Shown: one piece after another, positions 18,682 through 27,021 of the stretch
Position numbering within the stretch: the first letter of the stretch is position 1
How the letters are laid out: each line of letters opens with the position of its first letter
Notes under the pieces: generated by a model
Seen by the model: the letters and a program-made list of their open reading frames with translations, nothing else
Told to the model about the DNA's origin: nothing
Databases searched by the model: none
Assembly (NCBI RefSeq): GCF_001297015.1
Contig: NZ_LIGE01000037.1
Coordinates: 186,001 to 250,000 of the forward strand
From: Pseudomonas sp. RIT-PI-r
GTDB taxonomy: Bacteria > Pseudomonadota > Gammaproteobacteria > Pseudomonadales > Pseudomonadaceae
Direction of reading: 5' to 3'
DNA: 64,000 nucleotides
Translations under genes and position numbers: made by a program

Positions 18682-18704
18682 TGACAATCATTCTCGTTAT
18701 TATT
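18682..18704. promoter_or_regulatory. putative Fur box upstream of bfd
   Basis: TGACAATCATTCTCGTTATTA matches the Fur consensus GATAATGATAATCATTATC reasonably well and ends 45 bp before the bfd start. The rest of the 314-bp gap between the peroxiredoxin and bfd shows no gene. Iron-starvation induction of bfd is known in P. aeruginosa. Confidence 0.6.
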
Positions 18705-18748
18705 AAGATCCATCGCAATTGAGTCACAACCAGCGACGGTTCTCACTT

Positions 18749-18967
18749 ATGTATGTTTGTCTCTGCACTGGCGTCACCGACGGACAGATCCGCGAAGCGA
18801 TCTATGAAGGTTGCTGCAGCTATAAAGAAGTCCGCCAGGCCACCGGCGTCGCCAGCCAATGCGGCAAATGTGCCTGCCTCGCCAAGGAAGTGGTTCGCGA
18901 AACCCTGACCAAGCTGCAAACCGCTCAGGCTGCGATCCCCTATCCGGTAGAATTTACTGCTGCGTAA
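18749..18967 (+). CDS. bfd: bacterioferritin-associated ferredoxin (72 aa)
   Basis: Small 2Fe-2S ferredoxin that docks on bacterioferritin and delivers electrons to release stored iron. The four cluster ligands are C4, C6, C38 and C41, exactly the positions in P. aeruginosa Bfd (from memory). ATG at 18749 gives the conserved start MYVCLC. It precedes the bacterioferritin gene but is separated from it by a terminator, so the two are independently controlled. Confidence 0.95.
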   Translation: MYVCLCTGVTDGQIREAIYEGCCSYKEVRQATGVASQCGKCACLAKEVVRETLTKLQTAQAAIPYPVEFTAA

Positions 18968-18985
18968 TAACACCCCATTTCAAAG

Positions 18986-19010
18986 AACCGGACTTATGTC
19001 CGGTTTTTTT
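18986..19010 (+). terminator. rho-independent terminator of bfd
   Basis: AACCGGAC-TTAT-GTCCGGTT stem followed by a seven-T run. Confidence 0.92.
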
Positions 19011-19168
19011 ATGCCCGAAAATCAATTGCTTACGCTCTAGACGCGGAACACAAACATTCTTATTCCGATTAATTTTCATTTATTATTCAATAACTTAGGT
19101 TTGACACTTATAAATACGAGGCTCAAACTCTGCTGTATATACAGCGAATACAGGGCAGGACTCCGATC

Positions 19169-19642
19169 ATGAAAGGCGACATTACAGTCATCCAGCATCT
19201 CAACAAGATCCTTGCCAATGAGCTGGTCGCGATCAATCAGTACTTCCTGCATGCACGCATGTATGAAGATTGGGGTCTGAACAAGCTCGGCAAGCACGAA
19301 TACAAAGAATCCATCGACGAGATGAAGCACGCGGACAAGCTGATCAAGCGCATCCTGTTCCTCGAAGGCCTGCCCAACGTACAGGACCTGGGCAAGCTGC
19401 ACATCGGCGAGCACACCAAGGAAATGCTGGAGTGCGATCTGCGTATCGAGAAGACCGGCCACGCCGACCTGAAGACCGCGATCGCGCATTGCGAAACCGT
19501 TGGCGACTTCGGCAGCCGTGAACTGCTCGAAGACATTCTCGAATCCGAAGAAGAACATATCGACTGGCTGGAAACCCAACTGGGCCTGATCGATAAAGTC
19601 GGTCTTGAGAACTATCTGCAATCGCAGATGGGCGAAGAGTAG
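19169..19642 (+). CDS. bfrB: bacterioferritin, heme-binding (157 aa)
   Basis: Forms the 24-subunit iron-storage shell. Ferroxidase ligands E18, E51 and H54 and the axial heme ligand M52 are all present, followed by the later Glu and His residues of the di-iron site (ESEEEHIDWLE near 126-136). The heme Met makes this a true bacterioferritin of the BfrB type. The stop TAG (19640-19642) is the first base triplet of a REP element, so the last residues and stop abut a repeat insertion. Partner of bfd upstream. Confidence 0.94.
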   Translation: MKGDITVIQHLNKILANELVAINQYFLHARMYEDWGLNKLGKHEYKESIDEMKHADKLIKRILFLEGLPNVQDLGKLHIGEHTKEMLECDLRIEKTGHADLKTAIAHCETVGDFGSRELLEDILESEEEHIDWLETQLGLIDKVGLENYLQSQMGEE

Positions 19643-19799
19643 GAGCTGCCGCAGGCTGCGATCTTTTCAGATTGCACCGGCAACTTGCAGTAACTTTTCG
19701 AACGCACTAAAAAGCCCCGCCCTCTTTCAAGGTGCGGGGCTTTTTATTGGCTGAAGATCAAAAGATCGCAGCCTCGTTTCACTCGACAGCTCCTACAGG
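19640..19799. repeat. REP arms flanking a terminator
   Basis: TAGGAGCTGCCGCAGGCTGC (19640-19659) and a degenerate inverted partner near 19757-19799 (AGATCGCAGCC ... CAGCTCCTACA) enclose the bfr terminator. The left arm provides the bfr stop codon. Confidence 0.7.
19709..19745. terminator. bfr terminator
   Basis: AAAAAGCCCCGC / GCGGGGCTTTTT stem between the convergent bfr and grxD genes, suited to terminate from both sides. Confidence 0.88.
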
Positions 19800-19830
19800 A
19801 GCAGGAGGTGTCGCGCGAAACCCGGCCTTA

Positions 19831-20172
19831 TCAGGCTTCGGACTTGTTCGCCGCAGCCGCTTCAACAGCCGACTTGATGGTGCTTTGCAGCGAACCGTCT
19901 GCAGCCATCTCGGTCATGATGTCGCTACCGCCGACCAGCTCACCGCCGACCCACAGTTGCGGGAAAGTCGGCCAGTTGGCGTACTTTGGCAGGTTGGCGC
20001 GGATTTCCGGGTTCTGCAGGATGTCCACGTACGCAAACTTTTCGCCACACGCCATCACAGCCTGCGCAGCTTTCGCGGAGAAGCCACACTGCGGGGCATT
20101 CGGCGAGCCTTTCATGTAAAGCAGAATGGTGTTGTTGGCAATCTGCTCTTTAATCGTTTCGATGATATCCAT
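19831..20172 (-). CDS. grxD: monothiol glutaredoxin Grx4 (113 aa)
   Basis: Binds and delivers 2Fe-2S clusters. The monothiol CGFS active site is at about residues 29-32, with the WPTFPQLW and GGSDIM glutathione-binding motifs further on. The Ala-rich tail ends AANKSEA. ATG at 20172 gives the family start MDIIETIKEQI and has GAGG nearby; a longer start would add ten non-family residues. Confidence 0.95.
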   Translation of the reverse strand: MDIIETIKEQIANNTILLYMKGSPNAPQCGFSAKAAQAVMACGEKFAYVDILQNPEIRANLPKYANWPTFPQLWVGGELVGGSDIMTEMAADGSLQSTIKSAVEAAAANKSEA

Positions 20173-20269
20173 GGAGCACCTCGGCTGAACTTTCCGACTC
20201 ATGGGTCGGCACGGTGGCGCATTGTAACGGAATCCCGAGCGCCATGCTCGGTCTCCCCGACAGACATGC

Positions 20270-22375
20270 TCACGCTGCCGCTACAGTGACCGGCACGCCG
20301 TTCAACGCCGCGTTGCCCGACAACTCGTCGAGCTGACATTCATCGGTCAGGTCATTGGCGCTCGAACCTGGCTGGCCGCTGGCAATCGCCATTTGCACGC
20401 CCGGGCGTGAATGGCCCCAACCGTGCGGCAGGCTGACCACGCCTTTCATCATGTCGAGACTGCCCAGCACCTCCACTTCAATCTGCCCGACCCGTGAACT
20501 CACACGCACCAGTTGTCCATCGTTGAGTCCACGGCTGGCCAGATCGTCCGGATGCATCAGCAACTGATGGCGTGGCTTGCCCTTCACCAGGCGGTGATAG
20601 TTGTGCATCCATGAGTTGTTGCTGCGCACATGACGACGACCAATCATCAACAGCTCATCGGCCGCCGGTGCTTGCAGCGCGGCAAAACGCGCGAGGTCGG
20701 CAAGGATCTCTGGCGGAGCAGCCTGCACACGCTGGTTCGGCGTTTTCAGGCGCGGTGCCAGGTTCGCTTTCAACGCGCCGAGGTCGATTCCGTGAGGATG
20801 ATCAAACAATGTCGCCAACGAGAGTTGCTGCTCGGACGCGTCACCGTACCTCCCCATGCGCAACCCCATATCGATCATCTTCGCCGGCGGCATCGTTGGT
20901 TTCAGTTCTTTACCGGTCTTCTCGGCAAAGGCCTTGGCCAGGCCAACAAAAATCTCCCAGTCGTGCAGCGCGCCTTCGGGCTTGGCGAGGATCGCGCGAT
21001 TGAAGCGGGTGACGTTGCGCACCGCGAACAGGTTGAACGTGGTGTCGTAGTGATCGTTCTCCAGTGCCGAGGTCGACGGCAGGATCAGGTCGGCATAACG
21101 CGTGGTTTCATTGATGTACAGGTCAATGCTGACCATGAAGTCGAGGCCGTCCAGCGCGCGTTCCAGTTGCCGCCCGTTCGGTGTCGACAACACCGGATTG
21201 CCGGCCACAGTGATCAGCGCCCGGATCTGGCCCTCGCCTGCGGTGAGCATCTCTTCGGCCAGCGCCGAGACCGGCAGTTCGCCGCCGTACTCAGGACGCC
21301 CGGAAACACGACTCTGCCACTTGTTGAAATGCCCACCCGAGGTCGACGCCACCAGATCCACGGCAGGTTCAGTGCACAATGCCCCTCCAACACGGTCAAG
21401 GTTGCCGGTGACCAGATTGATCAACTGCACCACCCAATGACACAGCGTGCCAAAGGCCTGGGTCGAAACACCCATCCGGCCATAGCAAACCGCACTCGGC
21501 GCGGCAGCAAAATCCCGCGCCAGTTGACGGATCTGCTCAGCGGACACCGCACACAGCGGACTCATGGCCTCGGCGGTGAAGGTCTCCACCGCAGCGCGCA
21601 CCTCGTCCAGCCCGTCGACCGGCAAATGACTGTCGCGGGTCAGGCCTTCGCCAAACAGTGTATTGAGCACACCGAACAACAACGCGGCATCGCCACCCGG
21701 GCGCACGAACAAATGCTGATCGGCCATCGCCGCAGTCTCGCTGCGCCGAGGGTCGACCACCACGACTTTACCACCGCGCGCCTGGATCGCTTTTAAACGT
21801 TTCTCAACATCTGGCACGGTCATGATGCTGCCGTTGGACGCCAACGGATTACCGCCGAGGATCAACATGAAATCGGTGTGATCAATGTCCGGAATCGGCA
21901 GCAGCAGGCCGTGTCCGTACATCAGATAACTGCTCAGGTGATGCGGCAACTGATCGACCGAAGTCGCCGAGAAGCGATTGCGCGTCTTCAGCAAACCGAG
22001 GAAATAATTGCTGTGCGTCATCAACCCGTAATTGTGCACGCTCGGGTTGCCCTGATAGACCGCCACGGCGTTCTGCCCGTGACGCTCCTGAATTGCCGCC
22101 AGTTTTCCAGCCACCAGCGCAAACGCCTCGTCCCATTCGATCGGCAGCCATTCGCTGCCAACGCGGCGCATCGGCTGGCGCAGGCGATCGGGATCGTTCT
22201 GGATATCCTGCAGCGCCACCGCTTTGGGGCAGATGTGCCCGCGACTGAAGGTATCAAGCGCATCGCCCTTGATCGAGGAGATCGCGACATTGCCCTCGGA
22301 TTCGGTGGTCTCGATGGTCAGGCCGCAAATGGCTTCACACAGGTGGCAGGCACGGTGGTGGAGAGTCTTGGTCAT
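20270..22375 (-). CDS. molybdopterin oxidoreductase family protein (701 aa)
   Basis: Large cytoplasmic Mo/W-bis-MGD enzyme of the DMSO-reductase superfamily. An N-terminal 4Fe-4S motif C10-X2-C13-X3-C17 with C49 is present (CHLCEAIC ... GHICPK). The cofactor-binding domains follow (YQGNPSVHNYG, VVVDPRRSETA) and the C-terminal dinucleotide-binding domain covers ~590-690. There is no twin-arginine signal, so it is cytoplasmic. No partner subunit is encoded next to it, and the substrate cannot be read; formate dehydrogenase-like or BisC-like are possibilities. Confidence 0.88.
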   Translation of the reverse strand: MTKTLHHRACHLCEAICGLTIETTESEGNVAISSIKGDALDTFSRGHICPKAVALQDIQNDPDRLRQPMRRVGSEWLPIEWDEAFALVAGKLAAIQERHGQNAVAVYQGNPSVHNYGLMTHSNYFLGLLKTRNRFSATSVDQLPHHLSSYLMYGHGLLLPIPDIDHTDFMLILGGNPLASNGSIMTVPDVEKRLKAIQARGGKVVVVDPRRSETAAMADQHLFVRPGGDAALLFGVLNTLFGEGLTRDSHLPVDGLDEVRAAVETFTAEAMSPLCAVSAEQIRQLARDFAAAPSAVCYGRMGVSTQAFGTLCHWVVQLINLVTGNLDRVGGALCTEPAVDLVASTSGGHFNKWQSRVSGRPEYGGELPVSALAEEMLTAGEGQIRALITVAGNPVLSTPNGRQLERALDGLDFMVSIDLYINETTRYADLILPSTSALENDHYDTTFNLFAVRNVTRFNRAILAKPEGALHDWEIFVGLAKAFAEKTGKELKPTMPPAKMIDMGLRMGRYGDASEQQLSLATLFDHPHGIDLGALKANLAPRLKTPNQRVQAAPPEILADLARFAALQAPAADELLMIGRRHVRSNNSWMHNYHRLVKGKPRHQLLMHPDDLASRGLNDGQLVRVSSRVGQIEVEVLGSLDMMKGVVSLPHGWGHSRPGVQMAIASGQPGSSANDLTDECQLDELSGNAALNGVPVTVAAA

Positions 22376-22509
22376 GGCCAGTCTCTGTCTTGTTCTGGGC
22401 GGGCGATCACGCCCGCGGGAACAAAACTATGGCCCCGGCGCAGGTCTGGCGCCAGCGACGTTCGTCTTGTGAATCGAGGCCTATCAGGTGGGCCGATAGG
22501 CCGGCACGA

Positions 22510-22800
22510 TCAGTTCGATGGCAACTGCGGCGGTGCTGCCAGCTGGATTTCCTGAATGGTTTCGATCTGCTCGTGGGCGACGTGCACGCCGGTGAGTTCG
22601 CCGATCAACCGCCAATGCTCGTCGAGCCCGGCGCTGATGGTGGCCATGCGGTCAATCATGTGGCGCCCGGCAGTCTTCACCACTTCGTCTTCGCTGCGCA
22701 GCAACTCAAAAGACATTGAAGTGACTGACGCGGTGAGATGGGTCAGAGAGCGAGCCGTATGGCCCAGCAATTCCATTAACAGTTTTTCTTTCGATTCCAT
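22510..22800 (-). CDS. hypothetical protein (96 aa)
   Basis: A small soluble, probably all-helical protein beginning MESKEKLLMELLGHTARSLT. It has many hydrophobic heptad-like positions and no Cys or known motif. It lies upstream of the molybdopterin enzyme on the same strand with a 134-bp gap, so a shared transcript is possible. ATG at 22800 is preferred over a start at 22845. Similar short proteins are found in other pseudomonads, but I cannot assign a role. Confidence 0.7.
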   Translation of the reverse strand: MESKEKLLMELLGHTARSLTHLTASVTSMSFELLRSEDEVVKTAGRHMIDRMATISAGLDEHWRLIGELTGVHVAHEQIETIQEIQLAAPPQLPSN

Positions 22801-23202
22801 GCGGAGGCTTCCTGCGTCGCTCGAAAGGTATTTATAACCCAGCACTTTGCTTTAGCAAATGTTTCACACCGGCCATCCGACCAAGCGAATCCGTAACCGT
22901 GCAGTCTTGAACCGACCTGAGTAACGCCATCCCCGCTACGCCTGATTGCCAAGCCCCGCGAGGCCAGTGTACAAAGGGGCTCGCTGCTGTCCTCATGGCG
23001 GCTCTAAATGCGCACTGCAACATTCAGTACGCTTCTCTGTTCGCGCAAAAACGTAGCCTATTGGAAAAACGCGACATTTAGTGTCAATATCGCGCCTCCC
23101 CCTATTTCGTCGCCCCGTGCGGCTTACGCCGCAGGTCTCGCCCGTTGTTCCGTTAAACAAGGCTTTGAGCATCTGCGGTTTGTAGCAAAAAGGTAGTCAA
23201 TG
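22801..23202. promoter_or_regulatory. argF upstream region with possible ArgR half-site (23061-23076)
   Basis: On the minus strand TGTCGC-N8-AA (23076-23061) matches the ArgR half-site described for P. aeruginosa (TGTCGC-N8-AA). A weaker TGACAC lies about 10 bp away. No second perfect half-site is seen. The remainder of this 400-bp gap holds no gene I can support. Confidence 0.4.
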
Positions 23203-24123
23203 ATGAGCGCAAGGCACTTTCTCTCCCTGATGGATTGCACGCCCGAAGAGCTGGTCAGCGTGATCCGTCGAGGCGTTGAGCTCAAGGACCTGCGTAACCG
23301 CGGCGTACTGTTCGAGCCTCTGAAAAACCGCGTGCTGGGCATGATCTTCGAAAAATCCTCGACCCGTACCCGGATTTCGTTCGAAGCAGGCATGATCCAG
23401 CTCGGCGGCCAGGCGATCTTCCTCTCGCCGCGCGACACTCAACTGGGCCGTGGCGAGCCGATCGGCGATTGCGCCATCGTCATGTCGAGCATGCTCGATG
23501 CAGTGATGATCCGTACCTTTGCCCACAGTACTCTGACCGAATTTGCCGCCAACTCGCGCGTACCGGTGATCAACGGCCTGTCCGATGACCTGCACCCGTG
23601 TCAGCTACTGGCCGACATGCAGACCTTCCTTGAACACCGTGGCTCGATCCAGGGCAAAACCGTGGCCTGGATCGGCGACGGCAACAACATGTGCAACAGC
23701 TATATAGAAGCGGCGATCCAGTTCGACTTCCAGCTGCGCGTTGCCTGCCCGCAAGGCTATGAGCCGAATCCCGAGTTCGTGGCCAAGGCTGGCGATCGCG
23801 TGAGAATCGTTCGCGACCCGCAAGATGCCGTGCGCGGTGCGCATCTGGTGAGCACCGATGTCTGGACTTCGATGGGTCAGGAAGAGGAAACTGCCAAGCG
23901 CCTCAAGCTGTTCGCCCCGTTCCAGGTCAACCGTGCCCTGCTCGACCTCGCTGCCGAGGACGTGCTGTTCATGCACTGCTTGCCTGCGCACCGTGGCGAA
24001 GAAATCAGCCTCGACCTGCTTGATGACCCGCGCTCCGTCGCCTGGGATCAGGCAGAAAACCGTCTCCACGCACAGAAGGCCCTGCTCGAGTTCCTCGTTG
24101 AACCGGCATATCACCACGCATGA
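23203..24123 (+). CDS. argF: anabolic ornithine carbamoyltransferase (306 aa)
   Basis: Makes citrulline from ornithine and carbamoyl phosphate. The carbamoyl-phosphate motif SSTRTR is near residue 47, HPCQ near 129 and the ornithine-site HCLPAHRGEE near 262. It is the anabolic ArgF type (~305 aa), not the longer catabolic ArcB. Two adjacent ATGs (23200, 23203) are possible; AGG lies 6-9 bases upstream. Its stop overlaps the next ORF's start (ATGA), coupling it to an ABC ATPase. Confidence 0.96.
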   Translation: MSARHFLSLMDCTPEELVSVIRRGVELKDLRNRGVLFEPLKNRVLGMIFEKSSTRTRISFEAGMIQLGGQAIFLSPRDTQLGRGEPIGDCAIVMSSMLDAVMIRTFAHSTLTEFAANSRVPVINGLSDDLHPCQLLADMQTFLEHRGSIQGKTVAWIGDGNNMCNSYIEAAIQFDFQLRVACPQGYEPNPEFVAKAGDRVRIVRDPQDAVRGAHLVSTDVWTSMGQEEETAKRLKLFAPFQVNRALLDLAAEDVLFMHCLPAHRGEEISLDLLDDPRSVAWDQAENRLHAQKALLEFLVEPAYHHA

Positions 24124-25229
24124 GCCATGAATTACTGCTGAACCTGCGCAACCTCGCTTGCGGCTATCAAGATCAACGTGTGGTGCAGAACCTCAATCTG
24201 CACCTCAACGCCGGTGACATCGGCTGCCTGCTCGGCTCGTCCGGCTGCGGCAAGACCACCACCCTGCGCGCCATCGCCGGTTTCGAACCGGTGCACGAGG
24301 GTGAAATCACCCTTGGCGGCGAAACCATTTCCAGCGCGGGTTTCACCCTCGCCCCGGAGAAACGCCGGATCGGCATGGTGTTCCAGGACTATGCGCTGTT
24401 CCCGCATCTGAGCGTCGCGGACAACATCGCCTTCGGCATTCGCAAGCACCCGAACAAGGCGCGCGTCACCGAAGAGCTGCTGGAACTGGTCAACCTGAAG
24501 AACCTCGGCAAGCGCTTCCCCCACGAGTTGTCCGGCGGCCAGCAACAGCGCGTCGCCCTCGCCCGCGCGTTGGCACCGGAGCCGCAACTGCTGCTGCTCG
24601 ACGAACCCTTCTCCAACCTCGATGGCGAGTTGCGCCGCAAACTCAGTCATGAGGTACGCGACATTCTCAAGGCACGTGGCACCAGCGCGATTCTGGTGAC
24701 CCACGACCAGGAAGAAGCCTTTGCCGTCAGCGATCACGTTGGCGTGTTCAAGGAAGGTCGGCTGGAGCAGTGGGACACGCCGTACAACCTCTATCACGAA
24801 CCGGCAACGCCGTTTGTGGCGAGTTTTATCGGTCAGGGCTACTTCATTCGCGGCCAGCTCGGCAGCCCGGAATCGGTGCAGACGGAACTCGGCGTGCTGC
24901 GCGGCAACCGGGCGTACGGGTGGCCGATTGGCGGCGCGGTGGACGTGTTGCTGCGCCCGGATGACATTATTTATGCGCCGGACAGCGCGTTGAAAGCGCG
25001 CATTGTCGGCAAGACGTTCCTCGGAGCTTCAACGTTATATCGCCTGCAATTGCCGACCGGTGCACAGCTGGAATCGATTTTCCCCAGCCATGCCGATCAT
25101 CAGGTTGGTGCGCAAGTGGGGATTCGTGTTGCCGCTGAACATCTGGTGTTGTTCCAGGCTTGCGGCAGCACTGCTGCGCAAATTCCGGCGGCGGAAAACG
25201 GCGTCCGCCGCTACAGCACCACGCTTTAA
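24120..25229 (+). CDS. ABC transporter ATPase, FbpC/PotA-like (369 aa)
   Basis: ATP-binding subunit of an importer. Walker A GSSGCGKTT is near residue 39, the Q-loop VFQDYALFPH near 86, the signature LSGGQQQRVALARAL near 138 and Walker B LLLLDEPFSNLD near 158. The H-loop VTHDQEEA follows. A C-terminal TOBE-like domain (residues ~245-350) is typical of Fe(III), spermidine or thiosulfate ATPases. No permease or binding protein is adjacent, so it is an orphan coupled to argF. Substrate unknown. Confidence 0.9.
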   Translation: MSHELLLNLRNLACGYQDQRVVQNLNLHLNAGDIGCLLGSSGCGKTTTLRAIAGFEPVHEGEITLGGETISSAGFTLAPEKRRIGMVFQDYALFPHLSVADNIAFGIRKHPNKARVTEELLELVNLKNLGKRFPHELSGGQQQRVALARALAPEPQLLLLDEPFSNLDGELRRKLSHEVRDILKARGTSAILVTHDQEEAFAVSDHVGVFKEGRLEQWDTPYNLYHEPATPFVASFIGQGYFIRGQLGSPESVQTELGVLRGNRAYGWPIGGAVDVLLRPDDIIYAPDSALKARIVGKTFLGASTLYRLQLPTGAQLESIFPSHADHQVGAQVGIRVAAEHLVLFQACGSTAAQIPAAENGVRRYSTTL

Positions 25230-25303
25230 AGATCAAAAGATCGCAGTCTTCGGCAGCTCCTGCATTGATCCCTGCAGGAGCTGCCGAAGGCTGCGATCTT
25301 TTA
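25228..25303. repeat. REP inverted repeat, GGCAGCTCCTGCA family
   Basis: Left arm AAAGATCGCAGTCTTCGGCAGCTCC-type sequence and right arm GGAGCTGCCGAAGGCTGC with GATCTTTT ends, between the convergent ABC gene and phzF-like gene. Confidence 0.85.
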
Positions 25304-25307
25304 GCTT

Positions 25308-26090
25308 TTAACCCAGGATCAGGGTGCCGCTGGCAACCAGCGTTGCATTGCCGCCGATTTTTACCCGCTCGCCTTCCAGCCGGCAGAACAACTCGCCACC
25401 CCGCGCCGAACGCTGGCACGCCGTCAGGCTCGATTTGCCCAGACGCTTGGACCAATACGGAATCAGACTGCAGTGCGTCGACCCGGTCACCGGATCCTCA
25501 TTGATGCCAATTGCCGGCGCGAAATAGCGCGAGACGAAGTCATGCTGATTGCCCCGCGCCGTGACGATCGCGCCCAGCCACGGCAGCTTCGCCAGCGCGA
25601 CCATGTCCGGTTTGCAATCGAGCACGGCCTGCTCCGACTCCAGCACCACAAACAGTTCGTTGGAACCGAGCACATCAACCGCTTCAACTCCCAGCGCGCG
25701 CTCGACATCCAGGGTCACGCCAATCTCTGACGGCACGATCGACGGAAAGTCCAGCCATAAGCGGCCCTCTTCACGATTGACACTCAACGGCCCGGACTTA
25801 CTGGTGAAGTCGATACGCTCGGCCGCTTCCTGGTAGATATCGAACAACACATGAGCGCTGGCCAGCGTGGCATGCCCGCACAACGGCACTTCAGTGGTCG
25901 GAGTAAACCAGCGGATATGCCAGGCTTGGCCTTCACGCACGAGAAACGCGGTTTCCGCCAGATTGTGTTCGGCAGCGATCTTCTGCATCAGCTCATCCGC
26001 GAGCCACGCATCCAGCCGATACACCATTGCTGGATTGCCACTGAATGGCCGATCACTGAAAGCGTCGACCTGATGAAACTCAAGCTGCAT
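25308..26090 (-). CDS. PhzF family isomerase-like protein (260 aa)
   Basis: Diaminopimelate-epimerase-fold protein. The start MQLEFHQVDAFSDRPFSGNPA and the AEHNLAETAFL segment, with the catalytic Glu, match PhzF family proteins. GHATLASAHVLF and DPVTGSTHC are also present. No other phenazine genes are nearby, so this is the widespread stand-alone branch (YddE-like) and the substrate is unknown. A single gene. Confidence 0.9.
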   Translation of the reverse strand: MQLEFHQVDAFSDRPFSGNPAMVYRLDAWLADELMQKIAAEHNLAETAFLVREGQAWHIRWFTPTTEVPLCGHATLASAHVLFDIYQEAAERIDFTSKSGPLSVNREEGRLWLDFPSIVPSEIGVTLDVERALGVEAVDVLGSNELFVVLESEQAVLDCKPDMVALAKLPWLGAIVTARGNQHDFVSRYFAPAIGINEDPVTGSTHCSLIPYWSKRLGKSSLTACQRSARGGELFCRLEGERVKIGGNATLVASGTLILG

Positions 26091-26188
26091 AACCTTCTCC
26101 CTAAGTCAGTCGGCAGAGCATGCAGCGCGAGACGGATCAGCGCCAGTGACAGAACCGGCCAATTTTCTTCATACAGCGCAGCCCCCTC

Positions 26189-26659
26189 TCAGGCACGTCC
26201 GATATCGGCGAATTTGGCCTGAGTGTGTTCCGCGAGAGTCGCAGGGGGCAACTCGACCTCCAGCCCGCGCCGACCGGCACTGACATAAATAGTCGCAAAA
26301 CCCTGAGCCGAGTTATCAATGAAGGTGCGCAGACGCTTTTTCTGCCCCAGCGGGCTGATACCACCCAACAAATAACCGGTAGAGCGCTGAGCCGCCGCCG
26401 GGTCAGCCATTTCGACTTTCTTCACCCCAGCGGCGTGGGCCAGACCCTTGAGGTCGAGACTTCCGACGACCGGCACCACCGCCACCAGCAGCTCACCTTT
26501 TTCGCTGGCCGCCAGCAGAGTCTTAAACACCTGCGCCGGCTCAAGTGCCAGTTTTTCCGCAGCCTCCAGCCCATATGAAGCGGCTTTTGGATCATGTTCG
26601 TAACTGTGCACGCGATGTTCGGCACGAACTTTTTTCAACAAGTCCAACGCAGGGGTCAT
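26189..26659 (-). CDS. ybaK: Cys-tRNA(Pro) deacylase YbaK/EbsC (156 aa)
   Basis: Trans-editing factor that hydrolyses Cys-tRNA-Pro made by ProRS. The protein begins MTPALDLLKKVRAEHRVHSYEHD and contains the KTLLA region with the conserved Lys and the GGISPLGQKK loop near residue 100, all YbaK features. Length is normal. Confidence 0.93.
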   Translation of the reverse strand: MTPALDLLKKVRAEHRVHSYEHDPKAASYGLEAAEKLALEPAQVFKTLLAASEKGELLVAVVPVVGSLDLKGLAHAAGVKKVEMADPAAAQRSTGYLLGGISPLGQKKRLRTFIDNSAQGFATIYVSAGRRGLEVELPPATLAEHTQAKFADIGRA

Positions 26660-27021
26660 GGCAGCTCCAGGCTCGGCAGTGACAGAAAAATCTTCTGCCG
26701 GATTCTAGGCGATCAGCTCCTAAAAGGCTCTATCCCAAGCCACGAATGCCGGGGCTTGCAGACATTCCGAGCACTCCATGGAACGCCGCCGACACAGGAT
26801 CATTCATCCAGCGAATAGTTACATTGTGACTGATGGTTCACTTTCGACCTTTGACAGGTTTGTTTCTTGTCTATATTTTTTCGAATCTGAATAATGTAAG
26901 AATTATCATCATTGCAGCACCCAGCAGTAAACCGGGAACCGAATGGGGATTCCAACCCGGTGAAAATCGCGCCCTGCCCTGACGGCAATGCGCCAGACAA
27001 CAACAAAAACCGAGGTTTTCA
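26660..27021 (+). promoter_or_regulatory. glpF control region: promoter, leader hairpin and CA motif
   Basis: A 362-bp gap. TTGACA (26851-26856) and TATATT (26872-26877), spaced 15 bp, could be the promoter. A leader hairpin spans 26931-26961 (ACCGGG ... CCCGGT with an inner GAAT-GGGG-ATTC stem). AACAACAA (26999-27006), next to the ribosome site GAGG, matches the AAnAAnAA motif bound by Hfq/Crc in catabolite repression. No perfect GlpR palindrome is visible here. Confidence 0.5.

Noticed and set aside
26931..27000. GGGAA ... GGTGAAAATC resembling a cobalamin riboswitch core before glpF
   Set aside because: The B12 box and the typical downstream AGCCAGGA-type element are absent, and glpF has no cobalamin link; I treat it as a plain hairpin leader.
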